From Paenibacillus riograndensis SBR5 (lineage in GTDB: Bacteria > Bacillota > Bacilli > Paenibacillales > Paenibacillaceae): 64,000 nucleotides of DNA. Within the stretch, counting starts at the first letter, position 1, and each line of letters opens with the position of its first letter. Under the pieces are notes generated by a model that saw only the letters and a list, made by a program, of their open reading frames with translations, did not search any database and had not been told where the DNA came from. Shown here one piece after another: positions 43,834 through 51,788 of the stretch. Location: contig NZ_LN831776.1 in the NCBI RefSeq assembly GCF_000981585.1, forward strand, positions 5,067,187-5,131,186, read 5' to 3'. Made by a program: the position numbers and the translations under genes.

Positions 43834-45795
43834 TTAATGAAAGGACTGCCAGAATTCACCTTCGGTTGAGATCAGGCCCATAATCTCTGCATACGGAATA
43901 CGGAAGGTCGGGAACCCGGCGGCATACGGCGCGATTTCATACGGGGCAAAATACAGGTAAAGTGCCTCTCCATCTACATAAAACGGCTGATCAGCGGAAA
44001 TGCCTTTATAAGTATTGGGGAAAACATAATCATACTGCGGATCGTTCGCAATCTGCTTGCCGACGATATCACTCAGCTTCTGCACATATTTGCTGCCTGG
44101 CTTGAACAAGTCACCGAGCCGGTAAAACCTGCCGTTCTTCAGATTGATGTGTGTATATATCCGCGTAGGCATGCCATGGGCCGCTCCAAACGGATAACGG
44201 TACCCGCTTAGCTCCAACACCAGCAAAACCTTCCGGAAAAAGGATACGGCGAAATCGCCTGTATAACTGAAGTCTTGCGTTCCCCCTCCCGTTCCCGCTC
44301 CTTCGGCCAGAGAAAGACTCCGCAGCTTATCATTCACTTCTCTGGACACATCCGTAATGGCGATGCCTTCCACCACCGGATAGTACACCAGATAGTCTCT
44401 GTTCGGCTTGTATTTCTTCTCCAGCACGGAATAGGGCGGCCGGAGCGGTATCACACCGTTTTGCCTCCATATCTGCTTGCCTCTCCGGTCATAATAAGAC
44501 GTCCGCAGGTCTACATCTGCCCGGATCAGACTGCCGCTGAAGGAGAGTGTCCCGGAGCCGGGGAGGACCGGAGGCTGGGCAGCCTTTTTGCCGCTTTTAT
44601 CGATAAAATAAGTATTCTGGGTATCATATACGGACGCCAGGCCGTTCTGATAATTGTTCACGCCGAGCAGAGGATGGCTGCTGAGGATTCTCCCTGTCAC
44701 TGCGTCTGCAATACCGTACCGCGATCCCCGGTAAGGCTGGGAGGCAATCAGCGGGGTTCCAAGTGCTACCCGGTCTTCGCCAAGCTGCAGCACTTCATAA
44801 TAGGTGGCCGGGATGATCTGTTTGCCCTGCTTGTCAATAAGACCGTAGGCATTGCCATAGTCTGATGCTGTATTGACCACCGCTCTTCCTCCGGAAAAAG
44901 GCAGCGCTGCCGAAAACTGCGGTTGTACCGCTATTGTGCCGTCTGTACGAAGGTAGCCGTATTTACCGTTCTCCTCCGCCTGAAAGGCGAGCAGCCCGTC
45001 ACCCGGGTAGCCGACAAAAGGATGATGGTACGTATGCAATACAGCCCCCTGCGGATCGATCAGGGCATACTCGCCGTCTTTGATTTTAACCAGAGCAGAC
45101 CCGGCGGCGAAATCACCGGCATCCTCATAAACGGCTGGCAGCACCTCTTTCCCCTGCGCATCCCAATAGCCGTAAAGGGATTTGCCGGTTGTACTCTGTT
45201 TGGAGAACAGTGCCCGCCCTTCCTGCAGCGAATTCAAATAATCCGCCCGCGCCGGAGTGACCTCTTTGCCCTTCTCGTCAATCAGGGTATAACCTTTTGC
45301 ATCCGAGACCACAGCTCTGCCTTCAGAAAACGGGGCGATAAAGGAATACACCGGTTTCACTTTTTCCCTGCCGGTGCTGTCAATCAGTCCGCTTTTGTCC
45401 TTACGCTGCACAACAGCCAGCCCGTTCGCCTGAAATTCCTCGGCATAATCGTACCGTGGCTCGATGGCTGTCTTGCCCTCATTGTTGATATAACCCCAGA
45501 GCGTGCCCTCTTTCAGCTTAAAAGGCGCCGGGTGCAGCAGTTCTGCCCTCAGCGCACTCTCCTCCACCTCCGGGAGAACAAGCAGCGGTTCGAGCGGTTT
45601 CCGGGAGTAATCCACCCGGTATAAGCCCGCCACAGCAGGGATCGTTACGAACAAATCTTCATCCGCCCGGATAAAATCCTCTTCCTGCTGGGGAATACAC
45701 TCGTTCCAGCCGATTCCGTCCCAACGCCACACCTCTGTCTGCACGAGGCCGTTATCCCAGCCTTTGATCAGCTCATTTAATATGATCCTCAGCAT
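43834..45795 (-). CDS. WG-repeat protein with DUF3298-like C-terminus
   Basis: 653 residues with no signal peptide. Several WG repeats of the form GLIDxxGKxxxxPxYD (from ~98 to ~400; for example LWGYINNEGKTAIEPRYDYA) build a beta-rich scaffold. The C-terminal ~190 residues resemble the DUF3298/RsiV-like domain (SGYRYPFGAAHGMPTR and YVDGEALYLYFAPYEIAPYA). ATG at 45795 is 7 nt from GGGGAG. Role unknown; DUF3298 domains in RsiV and PdaC bind peptidoglycan-related ligands outside the cell, which is odd here given no export signal. Confidence 0.82.
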   Translation of the reverse strand: MLRIILNELIKGWDNGLVQTEVWRWDGIGWNECIPQQEEDFIRADEDLFVTIPAVAGLYRVDYSRKPLEPLLVLPEVEESALRAELLHPAPFKLKEGTLWGYINNEGKTAIEPRYDYAEEFQANGLAVVQRKDKSGLIDSTGREKVKPVYSFIAPFSEGRAVVSDAKGYTLIDEKGKEVTPARADYLNSLQEGRALFSKQSTTGKSLYGYWDAQGKEVLPAVYEDAGDFAAGSALVKIKDGEYALIDPQGAVLHTYHHPFVGYPGDGLLAFQAEENGKYGYLRTDGTIAVQPQFSAALPFSGGRAVVNTASDYGNAYGLIDKQGKQIIPATYYEVLQLGEDRVALGTPLIASQPYRGSRYGIADAVTGRILSSHPLLGVNNYQNGLASVYDTQNTYFIDKSGKKAAQPPVLPGSGTLSFSGSLIRADVDLRTSYYDRRGKQIWRQNGVIPLRPPYSVLEKKYKPNRDYLVYYPVVEGIAITDVSREVNDKLRSLSLAEGAGTGGGTQDFSYTGDFAVSFFRKVLLVLELSGYRYPFGAAHGMPTRIYTHINLKNGRFYRLGDLFKPGSKYVQKLSDIVGKQIANDPQYDYVFPNTYKGISADQPFYVDGEALYLYFAPYEIAPYAAGFPTFRIPYAEIMGLISTEGEFWQSFH

Positions 45796-45892
45796 TCATT
45801 CGCTCCCCTTTGCCATAGCCTTATGCCTACAGGATATGGGCAAGGGCGGATTTATGTGCGTGGCCAGGCACGTTCGTGGAGGAAATTATATA

Positions 45893-46177
45893 GAACAAAA
45901 ACGGCTGTACCATCCTCCACGGGACAGCGCAGCCGTCTTGGTTCTAGCGTTACCTGGAGAACGACTCCCCGTGAATCCTACGGCAACTTTTTAAGTGGAA
46001 AAAGGGACACTAATTTGCGGAGTACCCTATCTTCGGCAGATCTAAGTGGAAAAAGGGACACTAATTCAGCCCATTTCGAGATTAGACAAGAAAATTGGCC
46101 CAATTAAGTTTACTTTTTCCACTTAACACTCAGGATTTCTTGATTTTCGGAAAAATAAGTTCCCTTTTTCCAACTAG
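45893..46177. repeat. Family B element, copy 3
   Basis: Left module: hairpin ACGGCTG/CAGCCGT (45901-45936), then a conserved tail through CCTACGGCAAC. Motifs forward at 45991 and 46043, reverse at 46102 and 46154. Nearly identical to 62552-62766 over the first 200 bp, so the spread is recent. Confidence 0.85.
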
Positions 46178-46194
46178 CACCTGCGAAGAAGCCG

Positions 46195-46440
46195 ATAAAG
46201 ACGGATCGCCCTATTCCTTCGTGATCGATCCGCAGCCGTTACGGACAGGAGAGCCGTTATGGATAGAAGATTCGGCTATTCCGCAGGACAACGGAGATGC
46301 CTTTATTTCTCCCTTTCCCCTTTATTTCAGGCTCCATCGAACGTTATAACGGCTCCTGAGTCCGTAACAGCAGAAAAAGTAAGATTTTTGGCAAAATAAG
46401 GGCTCCTCTGTCCGCTTCAGTCCGCGGATGGAGCTACCTT
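46195..46440. repeat. Family E element, copy 2
   Basis: Forward motifs at 46243-46260 and 46287-46306, reverse motifs at 46346-46363 and 46395-46413, in the same order as 33940-34185. Confidence 0.78.
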
Positions 46441-46459
46441 AGGTGATGCAAGTGGCGGA

Positions 46460-46617
46460 GGGGAGGTTTGGAACTGTAGGAGCGATAGCGTCCGCCTGAA
46501 AGCTTTCCAAAGGAAAGCTCGCATCGGAAGCATAAGCTAGTCCTCGGATTTCAACCGAGAATAGCGGTTCAATCAAGAAATCTGCTGACAACAGCGGCCG
46601 GAAGCCCAAACACTACC
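46460..46617. repeat. Family A element, copy 4
   Basis: Inverted relative to copies 2 and 3. Core arms GTTTGG and CCAAAC, inner stem AACCG/CGGTT; AGGTGAT (46441) and ATCACCT (46632) flank it. Carries an extra AAGCTTTCC-type hairpin (46500-46520), as in copy 2. It fills most of the gap before mglC. Confidence 0.75.
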
Positions 46618-46691
46618 CGCAGCCACACCCTTATCACCTCAAGCACTTTTCCCTCAACACACTCCCTCAACTCTTCCCCTCAACACTTCGC

Positions 46692-47699
46692 TTACTTCTT
46701 CGACGAATATTTCCGCATGTCAAACGATACCGCAGCAATGATGATCAGACCCTTGATAATCAATTGGTAATACGGGCTGATGCCAATAAAGGTCAGGCCG
46801 TAGTTGATCAGGGTGAAAATAATAACACCGACGAGAACGCCTGGCACCGTACCGATACCGCCTGTAGTGGATACGCCCCCGACTACACAGGCTGCGATGG
46901 CGTCCAGCTCGTACATGTTGCCATAGTTGTTCGTAGCGCCGCCTGTTCTGGCCGCCTCAAGCACACCAGCCAGACCATAAAGGGCGCCGGCGATAGCATA
47001 GATGTAGATCAGGTTCTTGGATACATTGATCCCGGACACCTTGGCAGCCTGCATATTGCCGCCGATGGCGTACATGTTTTTGCCCAGCTTGGTTTTGTTG
47101 AACAGCACCCAGACAATGGCGGCGACTACCAGGGCGATGATGACAATGTAGGGTATAGAATATTGTCCACTGCCAATAAAACCGGAGCCGATTTTGGTGA
47201 AGTCAGGACGCAGGCCGCCAATCGGCTGCGATTGGTTCGGGTCCATATCAAAGTACAGGGAGTTCAGACCGTAGACGATCAGCATCGTGCCCAGTGTGGC
47301 GATAAATGGCGGAACATTAAGCTTGGAAACAATGATACCATTGATCAGACCGCAGAGAAGACCGGCAACGATGGCGATAAGAATGGGCAGCCATACCTGC
47401 ACCTGCGGCATATCCGGGAAGAAACGGCGGGAATAATCCGGGATTTGCAGCATGGAAGCGGAGATCACTGCTGTGAAGCCTACGACACGCCCCGCGGACA
47501 AGTCCGTACCGGCCGTGATCAGAATAAAAGCCACACCAAGGGCGATGATGACGCGGGTTGACGACTGAATCAGCACATCGCGCAGGGTGTTGATGGACAT
47601 AAAGCTTGGCTCATAAATGATAATACCTAGAATTAGCAGGACCAATACGATATAAATCGCATTCTGAGTGACAAAGGATTGAGCTTTTTTAACGTTCAT
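46692..47699 (-). CDS. mglC: Galactose/methyl-galactoside ABC transporter permease
   Basis: 335 residues, eight to ten predicted membrane helices of the RbsC/MglC family. Motifs: TAGTDLSAGRVVGFTAV, NVPPFIATLGTMLIVYGLN (near 130) and DAIAACVVGGVSTTGGIGTV (near 265), all close to E. coli MglC. It is the membrane channel for sugars bound by MglB. AAGGGGGA precedes the ATG and it lies 14 bp after mglA. Confidence 0.92.
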   Translation of the reverse strand: MNVKKAQSFVTQNAIYIVLVLLILGIIIYEPSFMSINTLRDVLIQSSTRVIIALGVAFILITAGTDLSAGRVVGFTAVISASMLQIPDYSRRFFPDMPQVQVWLPILIAIVAGLLCGLINGIIVSKLNVPPFIATLGTMLIVYGLNSLYFDMDPNQSQPIGGLRPDFTKIGSGFIGSGQYSIPYIVIIALVVAAIVWVLFNKTKLGKNMYAIGGNMQAAKVSGINVSKNLIYIYAIAGALYGLAGVLEAARTGGATNNYGNMYELDAIAACVVGGVSTTGGIGTVPGVLVGVIIFTLINYGLTFIGISPYYQLIIKGLIIIAAVSFDMRKYSSKK

Positions 47700-47713
47700 T
47701 AGTAGTTTCCCCC

Positions 47714-49225
47714 TTAATGCTGTGCAGCGAGACGCATAACTTCGGTTTCCGTAGCCTGGTCGCCTTCTAATATTCCAGTAAGCCTGCCTTCCGACATGAC
47801 CATTACGCGGTCGGACATTCCAAGCAGCTCCGGCATTTCAGAAGAGATCATAATAATGCTTTTGCCCTGCTTCGCCAGGTCGGCGATGATCGAATAAATC
47901 TCGAACTTGGCGCCGACATCTATTCCGCGGGTGGGTTCATCCAGCAGCAGAACCTCCGGCTCGGTGAGCAGCCATCTGGCCAGCAGCACCTTTTGCTGAT
48001 TGCCCCCTGACAGATTCATAATCTGCGTTTTGGTGGTTGGTGTCTTGGTGCGCAGTTTTTCGATCATTTTATCGACTTCTGCTTTCTTCTTCTTGCCGTC
48101 AAGCAGGAAGTACGGAGTTTTGTAATGATCCAGATTGGCAATCGCCCCGTTCTCATGAACCGACAACACCGGGAAAATACCAGTTACACGGCGCTCTTCG
48201 GTGAGCAGGGCCAGCCCGTGCCTTTTGGCATCCTGCGGCGATTGTATGTTGACCTTTTTGCCCCCGATGGAGATGCTACCGGATTTAATGGACCGCAGGC
48301 CGAACAGGGCTTCGATAACCTCTGTCCGCTGGGCGCCGACCAGACCGCCAACGCCGAGAATTTCACCGCGTCTGAGCTCAAAGGATACATCCTTGAACGA
48401 GCGGGGTTCTGTCGATGTAAGCCCTTCCACTTTGAGAAAAACTTCACCTGGAACGTTCTGGCGTTCCGGGAACCGGTTGGTGAGGTCACGGCCGACCATT
48501 CTGGAGATAATCAGATCTGTGGTCAGCTCCGCCGAAGGCCAGGTGCCGATTTTTTTACCGTCACGCATGATCGTCACTTCGTCAGAGATTTCAAGAATTT
48601 CTTCCATTTTGTGCGATATATAAATAATGGCTACGCCTCTTTTTTGCAGATCCCGGATAATCCGGAACAAATGCTCCACCTCCACGCTGGTCAGCGACGA
48701 AGTCGGTTCATCCATCACAATAACCCGCGAATGAAAAGAGACAGCTTTGGCGATTTCGATCGATTGGATTTTGGATACGGACAGCTTGCCCACCAAGGTT
48801 TCGGGATGCAGATCAATGTCCAGATCCTTGAAAAGGTTTTCAGTGTCAGTAAACATTTTCTTGTGGTCAATGAACTGAAGCGGTCCGAAGCCTTTTGTCG
48901 GAAAACGCCCCAGCCAGATATTCTCCATCACATTGCGGAACGGAACGGGATGCAGCTCCTGGTGTATCATGGAGATTCCGTGGCCCAAAGCATCATTGGA
49001 ATTCGTAATACTAGCCTTTTCACCATCCAGATAAATCTCACCGGCATCCGGTGAATAGATTCCAAACAGACATTTCATCAGTGTGGACTTGCCTGCACCG
49101 TTTTCGCCCATAAGTGCATGGACTGAACCCGGCCTAACCTTGAGGCTTACGCCGTCCAGCGCCTTCACGCCGGGAAATTCTTTGGTAATATTGTTCATTT
49201 CCAGCAAAAATTGAGATTTTGCCAT
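47714..49225 (-). CDS. mglA: Galactose/methyl-galactoside ABC transporter ATP-binding protein
   Basis: 503 residues, two ATPase halves. The first has Walker A GENGAGKST (near 38), signature LSVSKIQSIEIAKA (degenerate) and DEPTSSL; the second has a degenerate Walker A (GLVGAQRTEV) and signature LSGGNQQKVLLARWL with DEPTRGIDVGAK. This asymmetric layout is normal for MglA/RbsA. AGGGGG precedes the ATG by 9 nt. A stem-loop separates it from mglB. Confidence 0.93.
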   Translation of the reverse strand: MAKSQFLLEMNNITKEFPGVKALDGVSLKVRPGSVHALMGENGAGKSTLMKCLFGIYSPDAGEIYLDGEKASITNSNDALGHGISMIHQELHPVPFRNVMENIWLGRFPTKGFGPLQFIDHKKMFTDTENLFKDLDIDLHPETLVGKLSVSKIQSIEIAKAVSFHSRVIVMDEPTSSLTSVEVEHLFRIIRDLQKRGVAIIYISHKMEEILEISDEVTIMRDGKKIGTWPSAELTTDLIISRMVGRDLTNRFPERQNVPGEVFLKVEGLTSTEPRSFKDVSFELRRGEILGVGGLVGAQRTEVIEALFGLRSIKSGSISIGGKKVNIQSPQDAKRHGLALLTEERRVTGIFPVLSVHENGAIANLDHYKTPYFLLDGKKKKAEVDKMIEKLRTKTPTTKTQIMNLSGGNQQKVLLARWLLTEPEVLLLDEPTRGIDVGAKFEIYSIIADLAKQGKSIIMISSEMPELLGMSDRVMVMSEGRLTGILEGDQATETEVMRLAAQH

Positions 49226-49304
49226 ATTGTTTCGCCCCCTACGCTTTTTTCTTTTTCCATGAGAGGCACAGCGGTTCTATCCTGGTCCCTACCCGTAAGG
49301 AATT

Positions 49305-49331
49305 CCGGGAAACGGATGTTCCGCTCCCCGG
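49305..49331 (-). other. Stem-loop between mglB and mglA
   Basis: CCGGGG...CGGA/TCCG...CCCGG forms a two-part stem without a T tract, consistent with mRNA processing that raises binding-protein levels. Confidence 0.6.
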
Positions 49332-49348
49332 TATGATTCAGTTAGAGC

Positions 49349-50428
49349 TTATTTAGCGTCAGCTACATTGTCTTTGGTGATCTTTTTGTAGGAAATCCAG
49401 ACATATTGGTTGTCAGTGATGTCAAAGCCCACGTTTTCTTTGGTTGGAGCTTCACCTTTGGCTAGCAGCGCAGCCAGTGTAATCGCCGCTTTACCTTGGT
49501 TGTTGGCATCGTTCAGCACCGTACCGAGCATGGTTCCATCCTGCAGCGCTTGAACCGCCGGAGCTGTTGCGTCCACCCCTACAACCGGCATGTACTTGTC
49601 GCCAGTAAAATATCCGGCAGCCTTCAGAGCTTCGATCGCACCGAGGGCCATGTCATCGTTGTTGGCAAGGACAGCTTCAATCTTGTCGCCATGGGAGCCG
49701 AGGAAGGCTGCCATTTTTTCCTGCCCTTTGACACGGTCCCACATTGCGGTATCTTCAGCTAACTTTTCCACCTTGATGCCGGCATCTTCAATCGCCTGGA
49801 TGGAATATGTGGTGCGGAGCTCAGCATCCTGATGTCCCGGTTCGCCTTTCAGCATTACGTATTGGAGCACGCCGTCTTTGTTTTTGTCCGCTTCCGGGTG
49901 GGCCTTCCAGTAATCCACAATCAGCTGGCCGGACATGGTGCCGGACTCTTCTGCTTTAGCGCCGACATAGTATACTTTGTCCCATTTCTTCATATCTTCC
50001 GGAAGCGGTTCACGGTTCAGGAACACCACCGGAATGTCCGCGGTTTTGGCTTTATCGATAATTACGCCTGCTGCTGTGCGGTCAACCGGGTTGATCAGCA
50101 TGCCGTCGTATTTTTTCGTGATGAAGAGGTCAACCTTGTCGTTCTGCGTAGGCTGAGAGTTTTGGCTGTCTACGATATCCACAGTAGCAATGCCTTTAGC
50201 CGCCGTGTCAATCGCGTTGCGGACACCGGTCATGAACGTGTCGTCAAATTTGTAGATGGCCACGCCGACCTTTGGAGTTTCACCCCCGGCTGCACCGGAG
50301 TTTGCACTGTTAGTGGCTTTGGCAGTATTGCCTTTATTTCCTGTATCGGCATTATTGTTGCCGCCGCAGCCTGCCAGAGCCGCACCCAGCAAAGCACTGG
50401 CGAGTAAAACGGAAGTGATTTTTTTCAT
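49349..50428 (-). CDS. mglB: Galactose/glucose-binding lipoprotein
   Basis: 359 residues. Lipoprotein signal with lipobox LAGC (near residue 20), Asn/Gly/Thr-rich linker, then a type 1 periplasmic-binding fold close to E. coli MglB: VGVAIYKFDDTFM, LKGEPGHQDAE, DTAMWD, NNDDMALGA and TVLNDANNQGKA. A calcium-loop-like DKNKDGVLQ matches the E. coli Ca2+ site, and the Trp/Asp/Asn sugar contacts are mostly kept. First gene of the mgl operon, with the promoter at 50493-50521. Confidence 0.93.
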   Translation of the reverse strand: MKKITSVLLASALLGAALAGCGGNNNADTGNKGNTAKATNSANSGAAGGETPKVGVAIYKFDDTFMTGVRNAIDTAAKGIATVDIVDSQNSQPTQNDKVDLFITKKYDGMLINPVDRTAAGVIIDKAKTADIPVVFLNREPLPEDMKKWDKVYYVGAKAEESGTMSGQLIVDYWKAHPEADKNKDGVLQYVMLKGEPGHQDAELRTTYSIQAIEDAGIKVEKLAEDTAMWDRVKGQEKMAAFLGSHGDKIEAVLANNDDMALGAIEALKAAGYFTGDKYMPVVGVDATAPAVQALQDGTMLGTVLNDANNQGKAAITLAALLAKGEAPTKENVGFDITDNQYVWISYKKITKDNVADAK

Positions 50429-50492
50429 AATTATTTGACCTCCTGATCATATTTCTTTTTAGTTGTATCCGTTATGTACCGGGTACGTCTTT

Positions 50493-50521
50493 ATTATGCC
50501 CGACGTGAAAACGATTGCGAA
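50493..50521 (-). promoter_or_regulatory. mglB: mglB promoter with cre-like site
   Basis: -35 TTCGCA (50516-50521), 17-bp spacer, -10 CATAAT (50493-50498). A cre-like CGCAATCGTTTTCA (minus, 50506-50519; two mismatches to TGWAANCGNTNWCA) lies across the -35 edge and spacer. The weak -35 suits an activated promoter. Confidence 0.6.
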
Positions 50522-50524
50522 TAT

Positions 50525-50556
50525 AAAATCCTCATCTGTTGTATGAAAATTCTCAT
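50525..50556 (-). promoter_or_regulatory. Two 11-bp direct repeats, probable response-regulator site
   Basis: Minus strand ATGAGAATTTT (50546-50556) and ATGAGGATTTT (50525-50535), exactly 21 bp apart and ending 3 bp before the -35. An AraC-type dimer binding such half-sites two helical turns apart would fit; the YesN-type regulator at 53612 is the obvious candidate. Confidence 0.6.
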
Positions 50557-50633
50557 ATGCTGAAAGCACCAAAAAAGCTTCCCGATATTGGCATAACCGC
50601 AGCCTTTTGAAAAAATAATGTGCACGCAAACAA

Positions 50634-50665
50634 GCCCGCTCTCCACTTGCAGTGGAAATACGGGC
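50634..50665 (-). terminator. Stem-loop ending the regulator-kinase-binding protein operon
   Basis: GCCCG pairs with CGGGC around an inner TCCACT/AGTGGA stem; on the minus strand TTGTTTG follows. Confidence 0.55.
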
Positions 50666-50691
50666 CTGTTGCTCAGGCCTGATATTTTAAG

Positions 50692-50767
50692 CTATATAAA
50701 ATTGAACTGGAGCTTCTCCTCCGCCACTTTTCCCTTTATTTATATTTTTTCAAGTTCAATTGTATAG
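50692..50767. repeat. Short inverted repeat resembling family A ends
   Basis: AATTGAACT (50700-50708) and AGTTCAATT (50753-50761), each with an adjoining TATA-rich edge. Similar to the TATAG..GAACTT ends of the family A element, with ~45 bp between. It abuts the SBP stop codon. Confidence 0.4.
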
Positions 50768-50768
50768 G

Positions 50769-51788
50769 CTACCTTACGAACGGAAACAGCAGCTTTTGAT
50801 TCTCCGGCCACAGCATATTGTCCAGGTCAATCAGCTTCGTTCCGGTATCTACGCGCTCCGGCACATCTATGCCTTCTGTGGCCTCTACCGCGTATTTGAC
50901 CGCTAAATATCCGTTATTGAAGGGATTCTGGATCACTGTGGCCTGAACCGTACCGTCCTGCAGCATCTCCAGCATGGAAGGCGAACTGTCAAAAGCCACC
51001 ATCTTCAGCGGACCGGGGCCCAATTCCTGAATTACTTTGCCTGCACCCTGGGAAGCTGTTTCATTCAATGTGGCGATCCCGCGAAGACGGGGATGGTTAC
51101 GAAGCATGTCCCGGGTCAGTTGTTCCGCATCGGCAGTGTTGGAGGAAGTATAAGAAATCTGCACCACTTCAACATTGGGAAAACGGGCAGCGTAGTTGAG
51201 AAACCCTTTTTCCCGTTCATCCGCATCCCGTGCGCCGAAATCAATCGTCCCCGTCGAACTGGTCTGTCCGCTTGTGGCGTTGGTAAAATTAATGATCCCG
51301 ATCTCTCCATACCCGTTCAACAGATCAATCAGCCGTTCTGCGGATTTTTGCCCCGCCTCATAGCCGTTGGAGCCCACATAGGTTTTCACTTTGGCCGAAC
51401 CCACCTCCGCATCGACAGAAACCACCGGAATCCTGTAATATTCCGCCCGATCCACTACCTGTGCAAGCCCCATATAGCTGCTGGCCGCAAGGATGATCAC
51501 ATCGGCCTTTTGTTTGATAGACTCTTCCACCATGGTAATCTGCTCATCAATGTCGCTCTCCGAATCCGGCGCCTTGAACGTCAGCTTGACATTGAACTCC
51601 TTGGCGGCGGCTTCCGCACCCAGCTTCACGGTATTCCAGTAATCGCCCCGGTTCATTTTTACAATCATATGGACGTTGTGTGTTTTATTCGTGCTGATAT
51701 ATGCCGGCGAAGTACCCAGGCAGGAAGTAAGCGCAAGCCCCAACCCTGTGCACAGCAGCAGCACAAGCCCTAAGCGCCAGCTTTTCAT
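50769..51788 (-). CDS. Sugar-binding lipoprotein encoded with the two-component system
   Basis: 339 residues. Lipoprotein signal with lipobox LTSC, then a RbsB/MglB-type binding fold: MIVKMNRGDYWNTVKLGAEAA and NATSGQTSSTGTIDFGARD split, ending LDNMLWPENQKLL. ATG at 51788 overlaps the kinase stop as ATGA, so it is coupled to the kinase, not to the transporter. An extended frame to 51848 lies within the kinase gene. By analogy with XylFII-LytS-YesN sensing, it may present sugar to the kinase ectodomain; this is inferred. Confidence 0.88.
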   Translation of the reverse strand: MKSWRLGLVLLLCTGLGLALTSCLGTSPAYISTNKTHNVHMIVKMNRGDYWNTVKLGAEAAAKEFNVKLTFKAPDSESDIDEQITMVEESIKQKADVIILAASSYMGLAQVVDRAEYYRIPVVSVDAEVGSAKVKTYVGSNGYEAGQKSAERLIDLLNGYGEIGIINFTNATSGQTSSTGTIDFGARDADEREKGFLNYAARFPNVEVVQISYTSSNTADAEQLTRDMLRNHPRLRGIATLNETASQGAGKVIQELGPGPLKMVAFDSSPSMLEMLQDGTVQATVIQNPFNNGYLAVKYAVEATEGIDVPERVDTGTKLIDLDNMLWPENQKLLFPFVR

